Source: Lachnospiraceae bacterium UBA6987 (GTDB lineage Bacteria > Bacillota > Clostridia > Lachnospirales > Lachnospiraceae). Taken from it: a stretch of 23,989 nt of DNA. Each line of letters opens with the position of its first letter. Positions within the stretch are counted from its first letter, which is position 1. Shown here piece by piece: positions 1-6,765 of this stretch. The notes beneath the pieces are model-generated. The model was not told where the DNA came from and did no database searches. It saw only the letters and a list, made by a program, of their open reading frames with translations. The DNA lies in the NCBI GenBank assembly GCA_002449955.1, contig DJYD01000064.1:1-23989 (forward strand). Direction: 5' to 3'. The position numbers were made by a program, and so were the translations under genes.

Positions 1-45
1 TGACTTTTAATCAAGTTGTCGCGGGTTCAAATCCCGCATCGCTCA
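1..45 (+). tRNA. tRNA-Lys (anticodon TTT), 3' part only
   Basis: The first bases hold the 3' side of a tRNA cut by the window edge. The anticodon loop CTTTTAA is closed by TGA/TCA, giving anticodon TTT. The T arm is GCGGG-TTCAAAT-CCCGC (21-37), followed by the 3' acceptor strand ATCGCTC and discriminator A at 45. The CCA end is not encoded; the next bases are TAAG. The whole 5' half (acceptor, D arm) is outside the window. Confidence 0.93.
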
Positions 46-50
46 TAAGA

Positions 51-75
51 AACCCCCGTATGTACGGGGGTTTTT
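51..75 (+). terminator. Rho-independent terminator after tRNA-Lys
   Basis: A perfect 8-bp stem, CCCCCGTA (53-60) with TACGGGGG (63-70), is closed by a 2-base loop and followed by TTTTT (71-75). Flanking AA/TT can lengthen the stem. It sits 7 bases after the tRNA end. The following 120 bases before the RDD gene show no convincing promoter. Confidence 0.92.
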
Positions 76-195
76 CGCTATAACAATGTTTTTCGGCTGC
101 AGCAGTGCTTGCGGGCGGCATTTTCTTCCTGAGAAAAAGGAAGTCCTGAGTAAAAAGAAGCTTTAAGACTTTACAAAGAAAGACAGGAGCGGGGT

Positions 196-960
196 ATGGG
201 ATTTGAGATTCAAAAAGCGGGTTTATGGAAACGTGCGGCGGCTTTTTTGCTGGATGCGGTTCTGCTCAGCATTGCTATAGCGGGCCTGCTTTCTCTGCTG
301 TCGTCGCTGACCGGCTATGACCGCAAGGCAGAGCAGATGCAGCAGAAATATGATGCCTACAGCGAGCAGTATGGAATTTCGCTCGGGCAGAGCGAGGAGG
401 CCTACAATGCTCTGTCAGAAGCGGATCAGGAGAAATACATCGCAGCCTACAACGCGCTGACAAGTGATGAGGAGGCCCTGGCCATATACCGTGAAGTCAT
501 GCGTCTTTCGCTTTTGTGCATCAGTCTGAGCATATTCATTGCATTCGCGCTGCTGGAGTTCCTGGTCCCGCTGCTGCTTAAGGAGGGACGCACCCTGGGC
601 AAAAAGCTCTTCGGCCTCTGCGTGGTCCACACGAACTGCGTCAGGCTGGAAACAGGCGCTTTATTTGTCCGGACCTTCTTGGGCAAATTTACGGTCGAAA
701 TCATGATCCCTGTGTTGGTCCTGATGCTGCTTTATTATGGGGCAATAGGCTTTCCGGGGATGATGCTTTTGCTGGTGCTGCTCCTTGCCCAGCTTATCTT
801 GCTGATAGCAACGCAGTATGGTCAGCCGATCCATGATCTGTTTGCGCAGAGTGCTGTTGCGGATTACCAGAGTCAGCCGATCTATGATACGGCAGAAGCC
901 CTTGATGCCGCAAGATCAAAAAAGGCTGCCGAAGCAGCCAGGTGTGTTCATCAGGATTAA
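196..960 (+). CDS. RDD family membrane protein
   Basis: This is a 254-residue membrane protein with the RDD family signature. Arg13 and Asp20 open the first hydrophobic segment (about 11-38). A charged, Gln/Glu-rich soluble loop (about 43-95) separates it from segment two (about 102-128). The conserved GRTLGKKLFGL stretch follows, then a long hydrophobic stretch (about 165-207), with the family's His-Asp near the end (PIHDLFAQ). RDD proteins are usually small integral membrane proteins; some have been proposed as ion transporters, but most have no known function. The start is supported by AGGAG at 185-189, spaced 6 bases from the ATG. The last 4 bases overlap the stop of the convergent E2-like gene. 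The soluble insert between segments one and two is longer than in minimal RDD proteins. The family is clear; the role is not. Confidence 0.85.
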   Translation: MGFEIQKAGLWKRAAAFLLDAVLLSIAIAGLLSLLSSLTGYDRKAEQMQQKYDAYSEQYGISLGQSEEAYNALSEADQEKYIAAYNALTSDEEALAIYREVMRLSLLCISLSIFIAFALLEFLVPLLLKEGRTLGKKLFGLCVVHTNCVRLETGALFVRTFLGKFTVEIMIPVLVLMLLYYGAIGFPGMMLLLVLLLAQLILLIATQYGQPIHDLFAQSAVADYQSQPIYDTAEALDAARSKKAAEAARCVHQD

Positions 961-1847
961 TGGGCTGAAGGTTTCGGCTCATGGTACTCGAGCCCCTCAT
1001 CAAAGTGAATGCTCTCCGGCGGCTGCTCGAGCAGTTCGGGATGGTTCAGGTAGCGTTTGATGGCATTGAAAAAGCGGGCATAGTATGCGCCGGAACAGAT
1101 GCGCTCATCGGCGGTGATCCCTATGGGAAGAAAACGCTTCATGCGGGTCTCGCCGTTTTCCTGGACCGCCAGCTTTTCCGGTGTTCCGATGCCGAAGAAG
1201 AGGCTGACATTGCCCCAATTGTACAGATGATGGTTGACTTCGTGCAGCCCTATGGATGCCATGTTGGTGACGTACATACCCACATAGAAGGGAAGCTCCT
1301 CCATGAGAACTGAGGGGGCAAGGCCAAAGCGGTCTAAAAAGCGTACGAGGGCGACCACTACAGTTGCCAGGCCGGGAACGGCAAAAAGGAAATTCAAAAG
1401 CTTGCTGACAAAACCCTCTGATGCGGCTTCACCCCGGTTGGCGGCAATGGCCGCATTCATCCGGTCACGCACATCAAAAAGCGTATCCGTCAGGTCGAAC
1501 TTGATCTTGACCACGGCTTCGCCCTTGTCGGCATCATTGGGATCCTGTAAAATCGTAAAAGCAACAGAGCAGTTGTTCCGCGCGAACAGCTGCTTATTCA
1601 TGATATAGCGGTTTGCCTCGGGATAGGTGCTGATGGCACGTACATAAGCCGCCACGAGGATCTGCATGGCGCTGAAAGCTTCTCCCTGCTTTTTATGCGC
1701 ACGGATATAGGAAGACAGAAGTTCCAAGTCCGCGCGGTGTTTCAGAAATACCTGCGCATCGCAGCGCAGCGGCATGACATAGGGGGTGATCCGCAGAACA
1801 GGGTCAATGCCTTTTACCCTTCTGCCATCGGGTCTTTTTCCAAACAT
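957..1847 (-). CDS. Stand-alone E2-like acyltransferase-fold protein, catalytic residues replaced
   Basis: A 296-residue protein resembling the catalytic (CAT-like) domain of 2-oxo acid dehydrogenase E2 subunits. It has no lipoyl domain and no peripheral subunit-binding domain. The C-terminal block GITADERICSGAYYARFF lines up with the E2 active-site region, whose usual form is D-H-R-x-x-D-G. Here Glu248 replaces the catalytic His and Ser252 the Asp, so ordinary acyl transfer is unlikely. No E1, E3 or lipoate genes are nearby. A hydrophobic stretch (about 148-166) suggests a buried helix or membrane contact. The start is supported by AAGGAGGAG just upstream and by a consensus promoter at 1888-1916. 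Orphan proteins of this kind occur in Clostridia under the label 2-oxo acid dehydrogenase subunit E2; no function is established to my knowledge. Confidence 0.75.
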   Translation of the reverse strand: MFGKRPDGRRVKGIDPVLRITPYVMPLRCDAQVFLKHRADLELLSSYIRAHKKQGEAFSAMQILVAAYVRAISTYPEANRYIMNKQLFARNNCSVAFTILQDPNDADKGEAVVKIKFDLTDTLFDVRDRMNAAIAANRGEAASEGFVSKLLNFLFAVPGLATVVVALVRFLDRFGLAPSVLMEELPFYVGMYVTNMASIGLHEVNHHLYNWGNVSLFFGIGTPEKLAVQENGETRMKRFLPIGITADERICSGAYYARFFNAIKRYLNHPELLEQPPESIHFDEGLEYHEPKPSAH

Positions 1848-1887
1848 TTTCTCCTCCTTACTCAGGCGGGAACCGTTTTATAAAATA

Positions 1888-1916
1888 ATTATAAAAAAAC
1901 AGTGCAGAAATCACAA
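1888..1916 (-). promoter_or_regulatory. Sigma-A type promoter for the E2-like gene
   Basis: Read on the minus strand, -35 TTGTGA (1911-1916) and a perfect -10 TATAAT (1888-1893) are separated by exactly 17 bases. Transcription would start near 1881, leaving a leader of about 34 bases before the ATG at 1847. This makes the gene an independent unit although the DHH gene upstream points the same way. Confidence 0.75.
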
Positions 1917-1945
1917 GTACGATTTTGCGTAAGATCGGAACTTTT

Positions 1946-2923
1946 TTACAGCCAGCCGGTATGGGTTTCCTTGTATTCCTTCAGGATCCGGTCTGCTTTG
2001 CGGATCATTTCTTCCATATCCTCTTTGCTGTAAATGGTTGCACCGGCAGCGCAGGCGTGTCCGCCGCCGTCATATTCCGCGGCAAGCTTCCGGATCTCCA
2101 CAAAACGTGAACGAAGCCGCACGCGGATGAATTTCGGGTATTCGATAAAGGCAAGCCAGATGAGACTTCCCTTGATCGAATCCATAAGATTGACGGAATT
2201 GCTTGCCTGCTCCGGAGTTAAGTGAAATTCTTCCCGCATGTTCATGTCGACAAAGAGGTAGGCGACGCCGTTTTCCGTCCGCTTCATCTGCTGGTAGGCA
2301 TAGGACTGATATTTCAGGATATCGAAATCCTCCATATAGAGGTTCGCATAGAGCGGCTCGGTTTCCACGCCCTTGTCGAGCAGGAGGGCGGCATCGCGCA
2401 GCGTCTCTCCGGTCGTGGAATCGAAGCGGAAACGTCCGGAATCGGTCACCATGCCGGCATAGAGATAGGTGGCGGCGTCCTTGTTCAGGATCAGCCGGTC
2501 CTGCAGCATCCTGTACCAGTCCACCACGATCTCACAGGCGCTCGATTTTGCCGGCTCAACAAGAGAAATATCCCCGAAGGGTTCTTCTTCGATATGATGA
2601 TCGATGCAGATCATTTCCCGTGCGGCGCCGATAAACCTGTTGGAAATGCGGCCTTTTTCGGCACAGTCGAGCACGATCGCCAGCGAATCCTTATAGCATT
2701 CCTCAGGAATCTGCGGGTCTTCAGGGCCGAGAAAAGCAGTCTGGTCTGCATAGTCATCGTTGATGACGAGAACTTCCTTCCCGGGATAGGTGGCTTTCAG
2801 AATGGCCTGCAGGCCTTTGGTTGAGCCGACAGCATCACCGTCCGGGCGGAGGTGCCTGGAGAGGATGATCCGGTCATAGGCTTCGATTTTATCTAAGATG
2901 GCGATTGCCAGTTCTTGGGTCAT
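1946..2923 (-). CDS. nrnA: DHH-family phosphoesterase, NrnA type
   Basis: A cytoplasmic DHH/DHHA1 phosphoesterase of 325 residues, the usual length for bifunctional oligoribonuclease / PAP phosphatase NrnA. That family degrades short RNA oligonucleotides, and many members also dephosphorylate 3'-phosphoadenosine 5'-phosphate. Metal-binding motifs are complete: His24 with Asp28-Gly-Asp30, Asp86, and the Asp108-His-His triad. The DHHA1 domain carries GGGHACAAG (about 286-294), which binds substrate. The start at 2923 is preferred over an in-frame ATG at 3010 because TAAGGAG lies just upstream of it on the minus strand, homology begins there, and the longer version would run into the divergent nfnA promoter. 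Related DHH phosphodiesterases (GdpP-like or archaeal-type) are less likely because there are no PAS, GGDEF or membrane domains. Confidence 0.88.
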   Translation of the reverse strand: MTQELAIAILDKIEAYDRIILSRHLRPDGDAVGSTKGLQAILKATYPGKEVLVINDDYADQTAFLGPEDPQIPEECYKDSLAIVLDCAEKGRISNRFIGAAREMICIDHHIEEEPFGDISLVEPAKSSACEIVVDWYRMLQDRLILNKDAATYLYAGMVTDSGRFRFDSTTGETLRDAALLLDKGVETEPLYANLYMEDFDILKYQSYAYQQMKRTENGVAYLFVDMNMREEFHLTPEQASNSVNLMDSIKGSLIWLAFIEYPKFIRVRLRSRFVEIRKLAAEYDGGGHACAAGATIYSKEDMEEMIRKADRILKEYKETHTGWL

Positions 2924-3003
2924 GCTTATGATTCTCCTTATATTGCTGCCGCCATCATAACATATTTCTATCTGCGGCGCACGTGAAAACTGCGTGGTTT
3001 TGC

Positions 3004-3032
3004 TGTACATTTGAAAAAAAGTGCGCTATAAT
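3004..3032 (+). promoter_or_regulatory. Promoter of the nfnAB operon
   Basis: A -35-like TGTACA (3004-3009, 4 of 6 matches) and a perfect -10 TATAAT (3027-3032) are 17 bases apart. The start would be near 3039, giving a leader of about 43 bases. The -35 box is itself a 6-base palindrome that recurs inside TTGTACAA at 3045-3052. Confidence 0.72.
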
Positions 3033-3081
3033 CCTTCTGTTATCTTGTACAAACAGTGCAAATCAAAAAAGGAGAATGCTT

Positions 3082-3939
3082 ATGTATCAGATCCTTTCTA
3101 AAAAGGTACTGAATCCCACTGTTACTCAGATGGAGATCGAAGCGCCGCTTGTAGCGAGGAAAGCGAAACCCGGACAGTTTATCATCCTGAGGGTTGATGA
3201 AGACGGCGAACGCATCCCGCTTACGGTTGCCGGGACTGACCCCGAACGCGGTGCCGTAAAGATCATCTTCCAGATCGTCGGCAAGACGACTTTCGTGCTA
3301 GGCCAGAAAGAAGCCGGCGAAAGCATTGCTGACTTTGTTGGCCCGCTTGGCCGTCCCACCGAAATGGAAGGCCTGAAGAAGGTCTGCATCGTCGGCGGCG
3401 GCGTGGGCTGCGCCATCGCTCTGCCGGTTGCGGAAGAAATGCACCGCCTCGGCATCGAAGTCACATCGATCATCGGCTTCCGCAGCGTGGACCTGCTGAT
3501 CCTTGAGGATGAATTCCGCGCAGCTTCCGATAAGCTCATTGTCATGACGGATGACGGTTCCTACGCCCGTCAGGGCAACGTCACGGTGCCGCTCAAGGAG
3601 ATGCTTGAAGCCGGTGAACGCTTTGATCTTGTCCTTGCCATCGGCCCCGGCGTCATGATGAAATTTACCGCGCTGACCGCAAAGCCTTACGGTGTACCCT
3701 GCCGCGTGTCCATGAACCCGATCATGGTCGACGGCACCGGTATGTGCGGTGGCTGCCGCCTGACTCTGGTCAAGGAAGACGGCACGAAAGTGACGAAATT
3801 TGCCTGCGTGGACGGCCCTGAATTTGATGCTTATGAGGTCGACTTTGATGAGGCGATGTCCCGCGGCCGCATGTATATCCCCGAGGAACGTCACGCATAC
3901 GACGAAGCCTGCAATCTGTTTAAGCAGGCGAACGGCTGA
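3082..3939 (+). CDS. nfnA: NfnA: small (FAD/[2Fe-2S]) subunit of NADH-dependent ferredoxin:NADP+ oxidoreductase
   Basis: A 285-residue ferredoxin-NADP reductase-like protein of the PyrK/SudB group. The N-terminal FAD barrel contains KPGQFIILRVDEDGERIPLT (about 29-48), the Rossmann nucleotide-binding region contains CIVGGGVGCA (about 100-109), and the C-terminal part carries the [2Fe-2S] motif with Cys222, Cys225 and Cys242, with Asp217 nearby. In characterised NfnAB complexes this subunit handles NAD(H) while the partner handles NADP(H) and ferredoxin by flavin-based electron bifurcation. The start at 3082 is chosen because GGAG (3071-3074) is 7 bases upstream; an ATG at 3076 is too close to it. 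The gene lies 12 bases before nfnB with AGGAGG between. A dihydroorotate dehydrogenase or sulfide dehydrogenase partner is less likely because neither enzyme is present. Confidence 0.88.
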   Translation: MYQILSKKVLNPTVTQMEIEAPLVARKAKPGQFIILRVDEDGERIPLTVAGTDPERGAVKIIFQIVGKTTFVLGQKEAGESIADFVGPLGRPTEMEGLKKVCIVGGGVGCAIALPVAEEMHRLGIEVTSIIGFRSVDLLILEDEFRAASDKLIVMTDDGSYARQGNVTVPLKEMLEAGERFDLVLAIGPGVMMKFTALTAKPYGVPCRVSMNPIMVDGTGMCGGCRLTLVKEDGTKVTKFACVDGPEFDAYEVDFDEAMSRGRMYIPEERHAYDEACNLFKQANG

Positions 3940-3951
3940 AGGAGGTAACGA

Positions 3952-5361
3952 ATGGCACTCGATCCTAAAAAACATGCAATGCCCAGTCAGGCCCCTGAGG
4001 TCCGCGCGCACAACTTTAACGAGGTCGCTCTCGGCTATACCGAAGAGCTCGCCGTTGCGGAAGCGAACCGCTGCCTGAACTGCAAGAATAAACCCTGCAT
4101 CGCCGGCTGCCCGGTGAATATCGATATCCCCGCTTTCCTTGCCCGCGCGAAAGAAGGCGATTTCGAAGGCGCTTATCAGGTGATCAATAAGACCTCCTCC
4201 CTGCCGGCTGTCTGCGGCCGTGTGTGCCCGCAGGAGACCCAGTGCGAGAGCAAGTGCACCATGGGCATCCGCTTCGAACCGGTCGGCATCGGCCGCGTGG
4301 AGCGCTTCGTTGCCGACTGGCACAATGCAAACGCCACCGAAAAAGCCAAAGCGCCCGCTCCGAACGGCCACCGCGTAGCCATCGTGGGCTCCGGTCCTTC
4401 CGGCCTTACCTGCGCCGGTGACCTGGCGAAGAAGGGCTACGCCGTCACCATTTACGAAGCCCTGCACAAGGCGGGCGGCGTGCTTGTTTACGGTATCCCG
4501 GAATTTCGTCTGCCGAAGGCGATCGTGGGCAAGGAAGTCGAGACCCTGAAGGAACTCGGCGTTGACCTGCAGACGAACGTGGTCATCGGCAAGACCCTGA
4601 CCATCGACGAGCTGTTTGACGACGGCTTCGAAGCCGTTTTCGTAGGCTCCGGTGCTGGCCTTCCGAACTTCATGAACATCCCCGGCGAATCCTTCAAGGG
4701 TGTTTACTCCGCGAATGAATTCCTGACCCGCAACAACCTCATGAAGGCGTACAACAGCGATCCTGATACGCCGGTCATGAAGGGCGGTAAGGTGATCGTG
4801 GTCGGCGGCGGCAACGTGGCCATGGACGCAGCCCGTACCGCGCTGCGCCTCGGTGCCGAAAAGGTCTCCATCGTCTACCGCCGTTCCATGGAAGAACTGC
4901 CGGCCAGACGTGAGGAAGTGGAGCATGCCATGGAAGAAGGCATCGACTTCCAGCTGCTCAGGAACCCCGTTGAGATCCTCGGCTTCAAGAATCCGGACAA
5001 CCCCCGCGACGAGCGCAACGGCTTTGTCTGCGGCTGCCGCATCCAGAAGATGGAACTCGGCGAACCGGATGCGAAGGGCAGAAGACGCCCCGTCGCGATC
5101 CCCGGCTCCGAATACGAGATGGAAGCGGACACCGTGATCATCGCCATCGGCACCTCGCCGAACCCGCTGATCAAGGATACCACCAAGGGCCTTGAAGTGA
5201 ATAATCACGGTGGCTTCGTGGTGAACGAAGACGGTCTGACAAGCCGCAAGGGCGTGTACGCCGGCGGCGATGCCGTGACCGGTGCAGCCACCGTCATTTC
5301 CGCCATGGGCGCCGGCAAGGTTGCCGCAAAGGCCATCGACGAATACCTGATGGGGAAATAA
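3952..5361 (+). CDS. nfnB: NfnB: large subunit of NADH-dependent ferredoxin:NADP+ oxidoreductase (GltD/GltA-like)
   Basis: A 469-residue glutamate synthase small-chain-like flavoprotein. The N-terminal domain has eight cysteines suited to two [4Fe-4S] clusters: Cys41, 44, 49, 53 and Cys88, 92, 98, 102. A first Rossmann motif VAIVGSGPSGLTCAGDLA binds FAD; a second, VIVVGGGNVAMDAARTA, binds NADPH. The C-terminal GVYAGGDAVTGAATV closes the FAD site. The length matches NfnB. Alone it could be annotated as homotetrameric NADPH glutamate synthase, but the coupled NfnA gene makes the bifurcating transhydrogenase far more likely. The complex would balance NADH, NADPH and reduced ferredoxin in a fermenting cell. 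A strong terminator follows 14 bases after the stop. Confidence 0.9.
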   Translation: MALDPKKHAMPSQAPEVRAHNFNEVALGYTEELAVAEANRCLNCKNKPCIAGCPVNIDIPAFLARAKEGDFEGAYQVINKTSSLPAVCGRVCPQETQCESKCTMGIRFEPVGIGRVERFVADWHNANATEKAKAPAPNGHRVAIVGSGPSGLTCAGDLAKKGYAVTIYEALHKAGGVLVYGIPEFRLPKAIVGKEVETLKELGVDLQTNVVIGKTLTIDELFDDGFEAVFVGSGAGLPNFMNIPGESFKGVYSANEFLTRNNLMKAYNSDPDTPVMKGGKVIVVGGGNVAMDAARTALRLGAEKVSIVYRRSMEELPARREEVEHAMEEGIDFQLLRNPVEILGFKNPDNPRDERNGFVCGCRIQKMELGEPDAKGRRRPVAIPGSEYEMEADTVIIAIGTSPNPLIKDTTKGLEVNNHGGFVVNEDGLTSRKGVYAGGDAVTGAATVISAMGAGKVAAKAIDEYLMGK

Positions 5362-5375
5362 CGTAAAACTTTGCT

Positions 5376-5411
5376 GCTCTGAGCATCTCTTCGGTGCTCA
5401 GAGCTGTTTTT
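5376..5411 (+). terminator. Strong Rho-independent terminator between nfnB and glycerate kinase
   Basis: A perfect 10-bp stem, GCTCTGAGCA (5376-5385) and TGCTCAGAGC (5395-5404), encloses a 9-base loop and is followed by TG then TTTTT (5407-5411). Only 16 bases separate it from the next start codon at 5428, and those include the ribosome binding site. Confidence 0.9.
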
Positions 5412-5427
5412 CTATAAGGAGACGATC

Positions 5428-6669
5428 ATGAACCGCAAACTCAGGAACGAAGCGGAAAAAGCAGCTTATACGGCGATTGGCGCCGTCATGCCCGAGGGGG
5501 CAGTGAGACGGGCCCTTCTGGGCAAAAGCTTCCCGGGAAGGATCTTTCTGATCGCGGCCGGGAAGGCGGCTCCCCATATGGCGCAGGCGGCACTGTCCGT
5601 GCTCAGCGCGCCGGTGGAAAGCGGGATCGTGATCAGTAAATACGGACATTTTGACAGGCCGATCGAAGGCCTGCAGTGCTTTGAAGCGGGGCACCCGGTC
5701 CCGGATGAGAACAGCGTGACGGCGGGGGAAGCCGCCCTGAAACTGACGGAGGATCTTAAGGAAGATGACACGGTCCTCTTCCTGCTGTCGGGCGGCGGCA
5801 GCGCCCTCTTTGAAAAGCCTCTGATCCCGCTTGCCGAGCTGCAGGACATCACCGCTCAGCTGCTTGCCTGCGGAGCGGTGATCGTGGAGATCAATACCAT
5901 CAGAAAGCGTCTATCTGCCGTTAAGGGAGGCAAATTTGCCGCCCACTGCGCGCCGGCGAAGATCGAAGCCATCATTCTTTCCGATATCCTCGGCGATCCG
6001 TTAGATATGATCGCTTCCGGCCCGGTAAGCCCCGATACGGCATCCTGCGCGGATGCGCTGGCGATCGCAGAAAAGTACGGACTGCGCCTCAGCGAAGAAG
6101 CGAAGACTTGCCTCCAGACCGAAACGCCGAAGGTGCTGTCAAATGTGAATGCCCGGGTCGTGGGGAGCGTCAGAGAGCTCTGCCGGGCGGCAGGAGAGGC
6201 CTGCCGCAGCATGGGATACGAGCCGGTCTTTCTGACCGATCAGTTAAACGGTGAGGCGCGGGAAGCCGGCAGGTTTATGGCTTCGGTGCTCCGCTCACAT
6301 GCCGGAGACGGAAAGAAGATCGCTTTCCTTGCAGGAGGCGAGACCGTTGTGCATCTGACGGGGAAAGGCCTCGGCGGCCGCAACCAGGAACTGGCCCTTG
6401 CCGCCTGTGAAGGCCTGCGCGGCTTGAAGAACGCCGCGGTCCTCAGCATCGGCTCCGACGGCACGGACGGTCCTACCGATGCAGCCGGCGGCTATACCGA
6501 CGGCGATTCCTATGATGAACTTGCGGAAAAGGGCATCCGGCTTTATGACGTCCTTCAGAACAATGATGCGTACCATGCCCTGAAGGCGGTGGACGGACTG
6601 ATCGTGACCGGACCCACCGGAACGAACGTCAACGACGTATGCATCGGCCTTGTGGATGTCAAAACGTGA
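5428..6669 (+). CDS. Glycerate 2-kinase (DUF4147/MOFRL family)
   Basis: A 413-residue cytoplasmic kinase that converts D-glycerate to 2-phosphoglycerate using ATP, by family. Visible motifs are AAGKAAPHMA near residue 43, LLSGGGSALFEKP (about 113-125), KRLSAVKGGKFA, a SDILGDPLD loop, and in the C-terminal MOFRL domain GGRNQELALA and SIGSDGTDGPTDAAGG. The length fits the type-2 (TtuD/GckA-like) family rather than GlxK/GarK. AAGGAG at 5416-5421 supports the start. The gene sits directly after a strong terminator and no promoter of its own is visible in the 16-base gap, so it is expressed by read-through or from a promoter within nfnB. Glycerate can come from non-phosphorylative sugar-acid breakdown or serine/glyoxylate metabolism. 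The xylB start lies 96 bases beyond. Confidence 0.87.
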   Translation: MNRKLRNEAEKAAYTAIGAVMPEGAVRRALLGKSFPGRIFLIAAGKAAPHMAQAALSVLSAPVESGIVISKYGHFDRPIEGLQCFEAGHPVPDENSVTAGEAALKLTEDLKEDDTVLFLLSGGGSALFEKPLIPLAELQDITAQLLACGAVIVEINTIRKRLSAVKGGKFAAHCAPAKIEAIILSDILGDPLDMIASGPVSPDTASCADALAIAEKYGLRLSEEAKTCLQTETPKVLSNVNARVVGSVRELCRAAGEACRSMGYEPVFLTDQLNGEAREAGRFMASVLRSHAGDGKKIAFLAGGETVVHLTGKGLGGRNQELALAACEGLRGLKNAAVLSIGSDGTDGPTDAAGGYTDGDSYDELAEKGIRLYDVLQNNDAYHALKAVDGLIVTGPTGTNVNDVCIGLVDVKT

Positions 6670-6765
6670 ATGAATCGTTTTTGGCATAAGACGGCGGCAC
6701 GGTCCTCTGAAGCGGAAGCATGGATCTTCAGTATCTTCGAGATTAAATAAAGGAGCTCTTCAGAA

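Noticed and set aside
2924..3010. Longer N-terminus for the DHH phosphoesterase, starting at 3010
   Set aside because: The extra 29 residues are not like the family, overlap the nfnA promoter, and the start at 2923 has a clear TAAGGAG.
3298..5208. A 636-codon open frame on the minus strand opposite nfnA and nfnB
   Set aside because: It is a by-product of high third-position GC in the real genes. It has no ribosome binding site, low-complexity composition (many His, Ala, Gly and Val) and no family motifs, and both nfn genes on the other strand are unmistakable.
3952..5361. NADPH-dependent glutamate synthase as the function of the GltD-like gene
   Set aside because: No glutamate synthase large subunit is adjacent, while a 2Fe-2S FAD/NAD-binding NfnA gene is 12 bases upstream, which is the NfnAB arrangement.
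6707..6763. CTGAAG in the xylB leader able to pair with CTTCAG at 6726 or with CTTCAG at 6758 near the start codon, as an RNA switch
   Set aside because: The stems are only 6 bp with long loops, and no known riboswitch core is visible; chance is a sufficient explanation.
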